A DNA stretch of 64,000 nt, taken from the NCBI RefSeq assembly GCF_905475345.1, contig NC_066602.1:2012314-2076313 (forward strand), in the 5' to 3' direction. The position numbers were made by a program, and so were the translations under genes. Below are positions 12,673 through 25,500 of this stretch, piece by piece. Below the pieces are notes generated by a model that worked only from the letters and a program-made list of their open reading frames with translations, did not search any database and was not told the DNA's origin. How positions within the stretch are numbered: position 1 is the stretch's first letter; every line of letters begins with the position of its first letter. The DNA comes from Vespula vulgaris (lineage: Eukaryota > Arthropoda > Insecta > Hymenoptera > Vespidae).

Positions 12673-13559
12673 TATATATGCACGCATGCACGTATGTATG
12701 CACGCATAAACTGTACGTACGAATGTATGTACAAACGGTTGTTCATAAAAAAAAAAAAAAAAACAAAGGAATAATAATAAAATAGAATAAAATAAAATAA
12801 AAAATATAAAACACAAAAAGTTAATGAATCGTCTAAAAAATGAAAGGCGATTAGTCGATAATAAAGCTAACATATTATTAGAAAATTCCTAAGTTTTATC
12901 CGCCTATCCCTAATATACTTCTGTATGTGTATGTGTGTGTGTGTGTGTGTATGTATGTGTATGTGATTTAATTTATTTTTTTCTTTTCCTTCCTCTCTTC
13001 TTTTTCTTCGTTCTCTTTTTTTTCTTTTTTATCATTTTAATATAACATTACTTCTCTAGAGGCATGCGCCCTACGCGCAACAGTATAATATCGTAAATAG
13101 GTAAGAGTTACTTATATTACTACTTCTTAAATATGTTCTTCTTTTTTTTTTCACGGTTCTTCTTGTGTGTGTGTGATATAGTGCAACTCTCTTCTGGTCT
13201 TTCTCTCTCTCTCTCTCTTTCTCTCTATCGCTCTCTCATTCTCTCTCTCCCTTTCTCTCTCTTTCTTTCTATACACGTAAGCGCATTATTATCTCTTGGA
13301 CATAATTACTAAAAAGTCTATGAGAGAAACGTTGCAATATCGATAATGCAACGCCAAGGGATATTAGGAATTAAATGGGATGGAAGTGTGTTGTAGAATT
13401 AGGGCGGCGTCAATGGTCAATGAGATCGATCGCACTTTCATTATACAAGCACGACTTTGCTGCTTTAAGCCCCTCTTCTTCTTCATTTTAAACGTGCGGT
13501 TTCGGTACGCTTTAGCTAGCCTGATGTAATAACGTTAATAATAATTAATAGCAACGGTA

Positions 13560-13587
13560 ATAGTAATAATAGAGAGTAGTGGTAGTA

Positions 13588-13673
<86 letters not shown>

Positions 13674-13810
13674 TAGTAGTAGTAATAGTAGTAGTAGTAA
13701 TAGTAGTAGTAGTAGATAGTAGTAGTAGTAGTGTAGTAGTAGTAGATAGTAGTAGTAGTATAGTAGTAGTATAGTAGTGGTGATAGGTGTAGTAATGGTG
13801 GTAGTGTAAC

Positions 13811-13844
<34 letters not shown>

Positions 13845-13862
13845 ATAGTATAGTGGCGATAG
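13560..13862. repeat. (TAG)n trinucleotide array
   Basis: About 300 bases are mostly TAG/GTA units with scattered GTG and TAA variants. On the - strand the frame reads as poly-Tyr, which explains an apparent 108-codon ORF. It may lie in the spen 3' UTR, where the transcript would carry CUA repeats. Confidence 0.93.
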
Positions 13863-13889
13863 TAATAGCAATAGTGGTGATAGCAGTAG

Positions 13890-14068
13890 TTTTAGTAATA
13901 ATAGTAATATTAATAGTAATAATAATAATTGTAATAATAAACTAATAAAGATAATAATAATAATCCTAATTAATCTTAATTATAATGATAATATTGATGA
14001 TAATAATAATAATAATAGTAATCAAATTAATAATAATAATAGTAATAGTAATAGTAATAGTAATAATG

Positions 14069-14113
<45 letters not shown>

Positions 14114-14210
14114 TAATCGGCATAAGAATTAATATTAAAAATCTTTTTATAATATACATAGTAGTACTAAATATCATAATATTAATGATAATAATAATAA
14201 TATTAATAAT

Positions 14211-14263
<53 letters not shown>

Positions 14264-14325
14264 TGATGATGCTAATATAATAATAATAATAATAATTAAT
14301 AATTAATAATTAATAATTAATAATT

Positions 14326-14378
<53 letters not shown>

Positions 14379-14390
14379 TGTTACATCCTG
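13890..14390. repeat. (AAT)n trinucleotide arrays with a heptamer sub-array
   Basis: Several AAT runs, the longest near 14180-14260 and 14330-14380, surround a short array of the 7-mer TTAATAA near 14290-14335. Interruptions are single-base, so the arrays look recently expanded. Confidence 0.9.
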
Positions 14391-15759
14391 CCGTGGGAAA
14401 TTATGATACACTAGGGATAAACGCTATACTTAGGTAGTTGTTTCCTTTGCTGTTTTGTTCACTAAGTCTATATCGTGATTTACTTTCTAATTCAACACGA
14501 GCGGCAGCAGCAACTATTGTTACAGTAATATAGTACATAGGTATTTATATAGAGCAGTATTATACAAAAAACACATCACATACCGCGAAGATGATCCATA
14601 AGCAGATCACTTTTTAATATGTTTTTCACTTCTTGTTTAATTTCTTTGTTTTTTTTTCTCTTTTCTCTTTCTCCTTCTTTTTCGTCTTCGTCTTCGTCGT
14701 CTTTACGCAGATATATATCGTTAAATAATTAAAATCACAGTAGTTATGCCCTCGCTGGCTCGCTTATTATAATTTACACAGTGTGTCGTTAATGTCTAAG
14801 CCCTTACTTTTAAAAATTATTAGCTCGCATATAAGTGATAAGAGGGATACGATAGGGGGCTTTTCCTCCTCCTCCTCTCTTTTCTTCTTCTTCATTTTCG
14901 TATCTTTATCTTTTTTCATATATGTATCTGTTTTTCTATTATTAACTCTCACGCTGAAACTGACCGTTCTCGTTTGCGGCAACGGTGAAGTTATTTTATT
15001 ATTTGACGTATCTTTATGTTTTTGCTTTTTTTTTTCATTTTTTTTCATTTTTTTTTCATTTTTTTTTTTTTTTTTTAATATAGAGGAAGGAGTAGTAATA
15101 GTATAACACGAAAAAATGTCTTTTTTCGTGGACATCATATCGCTTGGAGAGAATCGAAGGTCTTCATCGAGAGAAAAGAGAATTGGGGTTGTTGTGCCTG
15201 ACCAGCTTGTCAGAAAGACCAAGAGTTAAAGTCGGTCGATCCCACAAACACTGTCAGCGATTAAGCGTACTAAAAGTCATCGGAAAGGACGTACTTTTTT
15301 TCTGCTTTTCTACGGTTTTACGAAGGGAGGCACACACGGTGAAAGGGGGAAGGATTAGGAGGGTTACCTTTCTCAATTAGACCGGGCTAGCCTCTCTTTC
15401 TATTTTTCTCTACGTCACACAACCCCGACACGACGCCTTGTTGTTCTATATAGGCTTACGATCTATGTGATCGGCCGGTGATCCGTGCCGAATTCCATTT
15501 GATTGTCACTGATGAGAGACTCCGATAAAAGGAGCCCTTTTTTAAACTTTTCCTCGATGGTCTATTCTCTTTCTCTCTCTCTCTCTCTCTTTTTCTTTCT
15601 CTCTTTTTATCTTTCTCTTATCTTCTAGAAATTCCGCACATGAATAGGAATACCCCCAGAGGCTTCATGCCATTTATGTAGCATCCCATCTCATGATGCG
15701 CAAAATAGGTAGAAAATATACCAGTAAGATATTATGATCAAGCGGAATGCTGTCCAGTC

Positions 15760-16513
15760 TCAAACCGTGGCAATGACGATAAGCAAGTGGGCGATCTTGG
15801 CAACACGATGAAGCAAATCCGGCGCTATACGCGCTAAACTCTCATTTGCGAAGTCACACGATGGGAATATATGTATCACGTATGCAGGCTGCAAATAGAT
15901 ATTTATTAATATCATCTTAGAAATTCTACCAGTCAAGAATTACATCGCTTATCGTTATATTATATATTTTCATTGATCCTCAAGATCGTATCATAAATAT
16001 TAGATAAATTATGTGATTGGTAAATATTAAACTAACCTGTTGCGAACCTGGAGCAGCAATGTTAACAATTCCTGCGGCTTGTTTCTGTTGCAAATACATG
16101 ATAAATCCAGTTTGAAGATTCTTACTTTGCTGTAACACATCTACTTCGTCACGTCCGCATGGTAATGCAAGCAGCATGCAGTGTTCGTTATCAGTCTGTT
16201 TTAAAGAAAATAATATTATTCGTTGGAAAGTTATAGTTCTCACAACAAAATTGACCATATATACCTATTTATATGTTGAAACAGATTGACATACCTGCAT
16301 CTTTCTTGCCACACCGTCAACTTGAGTTTGTTCGAGTCTCATCCTTTGAGCGATACGTAATGGTGGAGTAGAGCCATCGCTGTTGCAAGGTAAGCTCTCT
16401 CTAGCTACATTAGGATTACCAAAAACAAAATGCATTTGTACTGCAGCTTGATCGTTCTTAAGAGCAAGTAATCCTTGCCACATGACAGGATAACGTTGAA
16501 GTAACATTTGGAA
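15760..16513 (-). other. spen: SPOC domain of Spen (three exons)
   Basis: About 168 C-terminal residues, from MLLQRYPVMWQGLLAL to KIAHLLIVIATV. The block VIHIFPSCDFANESLARIAP is typical of the family. SPOC is a beta-barrel that binds phosphorylated corepressor tails, such as SMRT/NCoR in the human protein, through a basic patch. The Lys in LALKNDQ and the Arg residues in LRIAQRMRLEQ are good candidates for that patch. The domain is spread over exons 17047-16295 (end), 16195-16037 and 15888-15760, all with phase 0 junctions. The length is normal and no key segment is missing. Confidence 0.95.
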
Positions 16514-19500
16514 TGAATCTGCTTGTGGTGGTACTTGTGATGCATGAGGTGGTGTTACTACTTGATGCTTTCTTGGCCTGTCAGGTGTAATCGCACTATC
16601 CGTTGGAGCTTCACTCGCTGGCATAGGATATTGAGAACGTAAGTGAGCAGGTGGTGGCTCGTAATAACCTCCTCTCGCTGCAGTTGGTGCAGCCAAAGAT
16701 GGATTACTTCCAGCATTATACTGAGGTGGTGGTGGTGGCAATCGTGTACTTCCATGAAGCATGTAAACCTGTGCAACTTGTGGACTATCCGTTGTACGAT
16801 CTTGAGGAGTTCTTGTACTTCTCCTTAATTCTAAAGGTGGACTATGACTATCTTCTATACCAGTTTCTAATTTTGGATCTAATGGTAAATGAGGAGATCT
16901 TGTTCCTGGAATATGATAAGCTATACGCGGAGTTAAAGCTTCCTGTTGAGCACGTAGATATTGATATTGCAACACTTGTGGATGCATATAATGTGGAGGT
17001 AACTCGGCACCACGTGATAATCCACCATAATGATTCACGACGTCACTCTGCAAAAAAGAAAATTATATTACTTATTTCTACAAGGATTCAAACATAAAAT
17101 TAATATAAAAAAATTCTCTAACTTCGTTATAATTTTAAATAACCATATATTATATGCAATTATATCTGAATATTTTTTGATATTATCTGGTGTGAGTTGA
17201 TAGTAAAAATAAAAAAAAAAATAAAAAAAAATACCTGAGAAGCATTAGCATGATGATGAGCAGGTGGAGGCAATGGAGGACTCTGAGTACGATGTGGAGG
17301 CACAAGTCCATATTGAGCCCCCGGTGATGGAGCAGTACCTGCACTCCCATGCTAATAAAAAGCAGGCAAGTTAGTTTAGCAACGTAATTTAATTGTTCTC
17401 TAAATATATATATATTATGTGATAAAGCCTATTATTATTTTACTTACCATAGGCGCATCATAAGTTGGTATTGGCACTCCACGACTCTGAGGACTTGCAG
17501 TGGGCACCATAATACAACCAGACATAGAGACTTCTACTTTAGGAGGTTCCATAGTACCAGTTACCTAAAAATAATTCAAATACATATTTAATTAAATGTT
17601 CTATACACACACACACACACACACACACATATGAGTGTTTTTAAAATAAGAATAGACATACTTGAGGTTTTGGTCCGGTTGGACGTGGGCAGCCTACAGC
17701 TGCTCCAACAGTCGGTGGACCAACGAGATGTGGTTGCGTTGGAGGACTTGCAACTGCTCCAGTTACCATTGGTGGTACTACTGCTTGTAATAAATGAGCT
17801 TTTGGATTGAGCGGATGTGGTTGCCCATTGATGCCTTTTGCTGTTACTGGCTGTGAAACTGGATGATGTATTCTCTGAGTTGGTGCAGATACAACACTAG
17901 CTGGATGAACATTGATTGGTAATTTTTGAGACATATTTATTATGGTCGATGGTTGTTGTTGCTGCTGCTGTTTTGCTGCCTGTAGCAGGTGTTGCTTAGG
18001 ATTGGGTGGTACACCTGTATTATTAAGTACTGGTGACATTGGTTGTCCTTGCTTTCCATTCCCTGTACTTACTTGTGCCTGTTTTGTACATGGACTCAAA
18101 TTAGGTGAGACTACTCTACCACCAGGAATTTGCAAATGAAGACTTTGTATTGCTTGAGTCGGTTGTTTGATAATATTTTGCACTACTGTCTGACTTGGTA
18201 ATATTGGAACTACAGGCTTCGTAATAACAATTTGTTGTTGAGGTTGAGGCTGAGGCTGAAGCTGAGGCTGAGGTTGAGACTGAGATTGTGGCTGAAGTTG
18301 AGATTGAGATTGAGATTGAGATTGAGACTGAGGTTGAGACTGAGACTGAATTTGAGGCTGAGGCTGAGGCTGAGGCTGAGGCTGCTGCTGTTGCTGCTGC
18401 TGTTGTTGTTGTGGCTGTGGTTGTGGCTGCGGCTGCAACTGTGTCTGCAGTTGTGGTTGAGCCTGAGCTTGAACCTGGGCCTGAACCTGAGCCTGAACTT
18501 GAGCCTGAAGCTGGACCTGAGGCTGGATCTGAGGCTGGACCTGAGGCTGGACCTGAGGCTGGACCTGAGGCTGGATTTGAGGCTGGACCTGAGGATGGAC
18601 CTGAGGCTGGACCTGAGGCTGGACCTGAGGCTGGACCTGAGGCTGGACCTGAGGCTGGACCTGAGGCTGGACCTGAGGTTGGACCTGAGGTTGGACCTGA
18701 GGTTGGACCTGAGGCTGGACCTGAGGTTGAACTTGCGGCTGAACTTGAGGCTGAACTTGCGCCTGAACTTGAGGCTGAACTTGAGGCTGAACTTGTGCCT
18801 GAACTTGAGGCTGAACTTGAGGCTGAATTTGAGGTTGAACTTGAGGCTGAACTTGAGGCTGAACTTGAGGCTGAACTTGAGGCTGAACTTGAGGCTGAAT
18901 TTGAGGCTGAACTTGAGGCTGAACTTGAGGCTGAGGCTGAGGCTGAGTCGATAATTTGCTTGCATTCAATACATGAGCTTTCAAACTCGTAGGTTTATTT
19001 TGTGTAGCAGAAGTTAATATCGGTTGTGATGGAACTACACTCGGTATTGTTGACATAGTTGTAACAGTTGTACATGTCGTAGATGATTGCACGACTGTGA
19101 TGGTAGAAGTAGCTTGAATAATTGGAGATTGAGGCTTTGTAATAACACTAGCTTGTGACGATATCAGCTGATTTTGTATTGGCTGACAAGGTATAGTTTC
19201 CACAGGTTGTTCTTTCTTTAATTCTTCATTAACCGTTGTAATAGTATTATCAAATGATGATTTTGATTGCAATGATTCATTGATTGAACTTTCGTTAACA
19301 GTAACATTAGCAGTTCGAATTTCACTCATCGTTTTAGTAGCAGTTTGTTGTTGATTAGCTGGTGTACTAACTGGTATATATTGACCTTCCTCCGATTCTC
19401 TCATTGGTATTAACATTCCCGTAACTGGATCAATCAATGTTGTTGGTTCAAGAGATACAGATTTTTGTTCAGGTGGTGTCAACGTTTGATTAGTCTCTTC

Positions 19501-22500
19501 CACTTTTGGATTAGATTCTTCAGTCACAATGTTTTCATTTTTATTCTCAACCTTCTTCGTGGTAACAACCAATTTAATAAATTTCTCCTCTCCACTATCG
19601 TCATTGTTTTCAGAAGTCCTTCTTGTCGCTTTACGACTACCTCTTGGTGATTTTCGAGGTTCTGTAATTTGTACTTTAGGTTGTGCAGTTTGTACATTGC
19701 GTGGTGCATTGTTGTGCCTAGTACTTCTTCTTGTAGTATGTATACTACCAACATTACCACTCGTTAAATTCTTATTTGTTGATGCACGTACTACATCTTC
19801 GATGACATCATCAACAGTGTTTCTGCTGCCATCTTTCTCTGCTAATCTTCTAGACTTTCTTGTGTTAGTAGCTGGTGAAACTAGTTCTTCCAGAGGCAAT
19901 TCTTTAACAGTTGTGTGTGGTCCAGATTTAATGGTGAGTATCAGACGAGGACGACCAGGATTATCCTCTTCGCTATCGTCATGAAATTCGTAAACGTCGG
20001 CATAAGGTAACTTATGTGCAACATGATGTTTACTTCCTCTAGATGTTCTTCCACCTCTTTTATGTGCAGCTGCTGCAGTACTGGTTCTACCACGTCTAAC
20101 TCCACCGCGACCGCTAGCACCTCGTTTCGTTTTTGATCTACCACGACGACTCTTCGTTAATTCTGCCTCGCATGTCTCCACACCTTCATCTTGATCGTCA
20201 TTAACTGTCGTATTCTTTTTATTTTCATCCTCGGTCGTTTCAGTTTCGAACCAATCAGATTCACTCTTTGCTGTTTCCAGAGAATTATTGTGAGTTTCTT
20301 GATTATGTTGTACATCTTCTTCCGCATCGTTACCTTCGCCATCACACAAGGCATCCACTTTCTTTATTACGCTTTCTATATTTACTTCTTTGGCCGACCA
20401 ATAATCACTATCTTCTTTGCTATCAGTTGGATCTTCTTTTGTCACGTCTATAGCAAGCGGATCCGTACTTGGTTCTTTCAATGGATCTTCGACAGGTTCT
20501 TCATCCAATTCAACCTCTTCATTTTCTTTTGTTACCACTTCTTCCTCTTCCTCTTCTTCCTCATCTTCTTCCTCTTTTACTTCGCTTACAACTTCAGATT
20601 TTACAGTTGTCTCCTCCTCGAGTTTTGGTACAAGAATGTTCAATACTTCTGTTTTTGGAACGCAAGATGTTAATTTTTCCGATTCAACGAATTCATGTTT
20701 CTCTTCCTTAGGTTTTATATCCGTGTCACATGGCTGTTCTAAAGGTGGCTCTGTTTTTGGAATAGTAAATTTCATTTCTTCCTTTAATGTTGTATCTTCT
20801 TGCTTTATAATAACAGCTGGTTCTTGTTTAATAATTTCAATAGGTTGGGTCGACTGTATCGGTGGTGTTAATTGCATAGGTTGCGTAGTCTGTCCTATTT
20901 GTGCCTCAGAATCTGTTGCTGATTTTTCTGCCTGTACTATACGTGGTTCTATGCATTCTCTTACATTGTCAGTTATCGAAGTAGTTGATACAGTTGACAC
21001 AGTTGTTGATACGACTCTAGTTATTATTGATTGTGAAACTGAAGGACCAACAGGTAAATGAGACTTTGAAAGCGAAGTCGTTTGAGGAACAGGTGACATT
21101 CTTTGACAACTAGAGAAAGATACAGTCGTTTGTGGAATGATGCATTTGTCACCGGTCGTTATGGACTGTACTGTTGGTGTTAATTGTTGAGATACTGTTG
21201 GTGTTAATTGTTGAGATACTGTTGGTGTTAATTGTTGAGATACTATTGGTACTACCGTTTTAATTAAGGATTGATTAGCAGAAGAAACTGTTGGTGGTCC
21301 CAGACCATGTACCATAGATTTGTGGACTATGTGAGATTGTCCATGTGCTATGATCACAGGACTAGGTGTAGAACAACGTGGTACATGAGTGGTTAAGAGT
21401 TGGGATAATTCTTGTTTAGGTCGTGGAGAAAGAACATTGTTATCTCCTGTTACAGACACGGGTATTTGTTTCTGAGATCTCGACTGTGAAGGACAATTTT
21501 CTGTAATGTTAGCTGACTTTCCAAATGCTGGACTAGATGTACTTGCACTAATTTCAATTTTAGCTGTTTCTGGTATATATGTAGGTGGTTGATTAGGCGA
21601 AGGAACCTTCGGAGAAGTCGAGGCCTTGTTTGTAGACTCTGGTATAACAGCGGGTGATAATTTAGGCTCTTCTAATCTTTGTGGTGGTTCGTTTGGATTG
21701 ACTGAGAGTAATGTCTCGATTACAGATTTGTTGCCTAAAGCAGCGGAATCTCTTGAACTCTTTACTTGTATACCCGGTGCCAATGGTGGTACTGGCATGT
21801 AAGGACGTGGTGGAATATTTAAAGTTAATGGTGGCAAACCACCTCGAGGATAACTAGGTGTAAGCGGTCTCAAACCAGCAGCATGTTGAATCACTGGTTG
21901 TTGAGTTGCTGCAGTTGAATAGATCTGTTGTACTGTTACCTCTGGTCTATGCGCAGAAATAGGAACGCTCACTGCAATTCTAGTTGGTGGTGGTGAAGGT
22001 TTTCCAACGGTAGACACATGAGGACTCAATGCCGAGTTTCGATTCCATTGTCCATTCGGTGAAAGCGGTTGTGGAATTCTCGGAGATAATTGTGATGGTA
22101 TCAAAGGTGGTATTCTTGATGGGACGAGTGGTGGTAAAGGCGTTATATTCGATGGCGAAGACGAAGATGGTGTTGAAATATTCTGCATTCTTGGAGAAGC
22201 TTGACGCATTGGTACCATTTGAGATTGAGGTGAAACTGGTAGTCTTTGATACAGAGGTTGTACACTAATCGTCGAAGGTCTTGGACTAGCTGCCGAAATT
22301 CGTGAAGTTTCATTTGCGATCGGTACGTTACACGATCCCAACATTGGTTGTTTGTATGTTGGTGGTGATGATGTTGATGTCCGATGAGATTGTGAGACTC
22401 TTTCAGGACTGGCTATTGTAACATTGGATTCTACCGTATCAATTTGTACAGTTTTTGTCGTATCGCGAGATTTATGTTCATTAAGGTTCCAAGAATGTGC

Positions 22501-25500
22501 GATTACTGAATTTGGAGAGTTCTGTGATTTGGGAATTACAGGATTAAGTGGTAAACGAGCTTCCACGGGTTTTTCCGCTGCAACAATAGCAAGTGTCACC
22601 GTAGTTGGTGTTGTCTTTGTTGGTGATTTATAAAATGACGGAATATCTGGTGTTTTCGGTGGTTGAGTTAGATCGAAGTTCTCGTAATTTGGATCTTCTT
22701 CAGTATCCGTATCTATTTGAAGATCATGTTCGCTTTGAGGAGTATCAGGTTTTAGATCTTCACCTTCGACTGCTGACGCATTCAAACTTTCAACCGCTTG
22801 TTGCATCTCCTCAACATCCTCTTGGGGTGCTTCGGCTGGAGGACCAGTTGTACCATCCACCTCATTGTCCTCTTCCTCTCCTTCGTAAGAGAAATCTTCG
22901 GTAGAACCACCGAAAGTTTCTTCTAACAACGCTGCAACAGCATCCTCTGTTTCTTCCTGAGATATAGCGACTCTTGGTTTATCCTCATTTTGAACAGGTG
23001 GTGTTGTTGAAACAGAGACTTCTGTTTCGTCTCTACTGTTACGAGATTGGCAACCACTTTCACGTTCCTCAGGCTCCGAGATACTTTTAACTGCATTTTC
23101 GTGAATAGTTTCATCGATTTCTATTCCAAAACCAGGAATAAATTTCTCTTTCTTCTTTTCAGGCTTTGGCGGTTGAATGACACCGCTTACAATAGGAGTA
23201 CTGATAGCTGAAACCGTTGATGTGTTCGACGTTACAACCTTGGGTATAGGACTTAACAATGTATCTCTAAGAGCTGGCAAAGTCGGAGACAACGTTTTCG
23301 GAATCAAAGGACTACTTGCTCTCGGAGGACTTGGGTCCGCGCCAAGATAAGGTAATTCACCGGTCTTTTCATGATGATGGTGATGATGATGATGATGGTG
23401 ATGATAATCTTTCCGACTACGTTCTTCCTTTGATTTCTTACGTTTCTTTTTCTTTTCTTTAACCTTTTCGGGTACGGTAGTCGGAGTAGATGGTTCAACA
23501 CTATCATTATCATCAGTGAAACGGAAAACGTCGTGTTCATTGGACTCTGTACAAGCAATTGCAGATTTTGGTGAATTTGGTAGACCTAAAAGTTTAGCCT
23601 CGATTTCTCGTCCAGCCTCAGCGAGGTCAACGCTATTCTCATCTTCCTGATGATGTCTCTGTCGTTTCTTCTCTGTTTTTCTTCTAACTCTTTCAACGTC
23701 AAGAACTGGACTACGTCCACCATCGCTGTCAGAAACATAAGCGTTGTTTTCAGATGTCATATTACTGAGTCTATCAAAGAAGGTGTCTGGAGGTGGTGGA
23801 TCATCAACGTCGTCGGAAAGCGGACCAAATATATCTTCCATTCTTTGTGAATCTCTAGCTTCTTGTCTATTCAATCTTTTCCTTCTTGCTTTAACCTTGT
23901 CTTCTCCGTTTCGTTCTCTTCTTTTATCCTTCTTCGTTCTCTGTTTCTTATCAGCGCGCATCCTTTCTTCAGCATTGTCAATGGCTGCCACTGGTGTTGC
24001 CGTCGATGTACTAATCGTTACAGATTCAGTCGTATGATTCGAACGACATTCCGAATCAGTCGATATAACGTTAGCCTTACTTTTATGATCCGTAGTTTCG
24101 GTGGATTCGAGTTTCGAACTTTCTTCGCTGGACACCGAATTTTTCTGACGCTTTTGCTTCTTTTTATGCGATTTCTTGCGCGAATCTCTTTCGTGATTAT
24201 TGACGACGATCGTTGGATGACTCGTTTGGTACGTGATTCTTTCGTCGTCGTCGGAAGTACGTACTTCCTCCTTTGCACTGGCATGTACACTGTTGATCAC
24301 AACATTGGTCTCCAATGGATTTTGTTTCTCTTCTGTATCAGCAAAGCCAAGATCCACGTCACTTTCAAGAAATCTATCCGTTTTAACATTCTTTCGAACT
24401 TTGTTGTTAAAGGATTCTTCTTCCTCGCTAGTGTCGGAATGAATTCGAGACCGTGATCCCTTTCTCGACAAAGACTTTGCTCTAGCCGAGTCCGATTCGG
24501 ACGTAGCCTCGTCTTCGGTTAAAGCCTTGCTACTGACCGAATCTCCATCCCAAGATGTACTTTGTTTCTTCTCCTCTCGTCTGGCACGGCTTTGCTTCAG
24601 CTGTGAAAACTTATCTTTTAAACGCACTTGACGCTTCTCCTCCTCCAATTTCTGCATATTTTTCGTCGAACGTGCCTTCACTTTATCGTACATACTGATG
24701 TAAGCCGGTTCGTCGTCTACAATATCAAATATCGAATGTTTCTTGGGTTCGTCGCTGTCTGTATCGGTTGCCGAAGGATGCCGTGCAACTTGCATATCGT
24801 GAGTAGGGCCATCGTCAACGTCGCTGTGTTGATTCGAAGAAGCCTGCTGTTGATGGAATTGCGACGGCTCTCTCGAGTGGTTAGAAGCCGTAGACGTTTG
24901 CTCGTTCGGTGAATTCGTTTCGTTGCGTTTCGAGAGTTCTAATCTCGATAAGAATTCTTTGTCGACATCCTGACATACCCTAGGACTACGTTCCCTCGAT
25001 TCCTTTTCAGATCTTCTCTTACTTCTCTGTTTCTCTTTAACGCTCTCTCTATTCTCTCTGGTGGATTCCCTAACATCGGCATGAGTCGTATCCCTGGTAT
25101 CTTGTGCAGTACTACCACCAGATTCTTTGCTCTCTCTACTTTCCCTACTTTCTCGACTAGAACGATGAGAGTCATTGCGATGTTTGCGATCCTCCGATCT
25201 TCTATTCTGTCTAGGCCGATCTTTGCTGTCTCTACGATGATCAGAGATCTTCATACGTTTGGTATCGTCTTCGGTGGGACAATCTTGGGACGAACACCTA
25301 CGTTTTATTGGTACCGGGGCTGGAGAAGCCTGTTGGATCTGAGATTGCGTTACCGATTGATGTAGATGATTATCGGTAGGTTGTTGACGCCTACTCTCTT
25401 CGCGTTCACGTTTTTCCTTATCCTTGTCCTCGCGATCTCTTCTCTTCTCTCGTTCGACCTTCTCCTTCTCGCGTTTCTCTTGATCCTCTCGCTCCCTTCT

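Larger units (their letters stand above)
10111..15759 (-). other. Non-coding stretch: RpL11 promoter region and spen 3' UTR
   Basis: No credible protein gene lies between RpL11 and the spen stop. The part next to RpL11 (10.1-11.2 kb) is AT-rich and should contain its promoter. The part next to spen (about 14.4-15.76 kb) is of mixed composition and suits a long 3' UTR. Several microsatellites are listed separately. The position of the spen poly(A) site cannot be fixed from sequence because AATAAA-like hexamers are common here. Confidence 0.6.

Noticed and set aside
13545..13871. 108-codon poly-Tyr ORF
   Set aside because: Pure translation of the TAG trinucleotide array.
18210..18992. Four long ORFs of 230-250 codons over the Gln/Pro/Val array
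   Set aside because: The 12-base repeat is open in several frames. Only the - strand frame continuous with the 10.5-kb exon makes sense.
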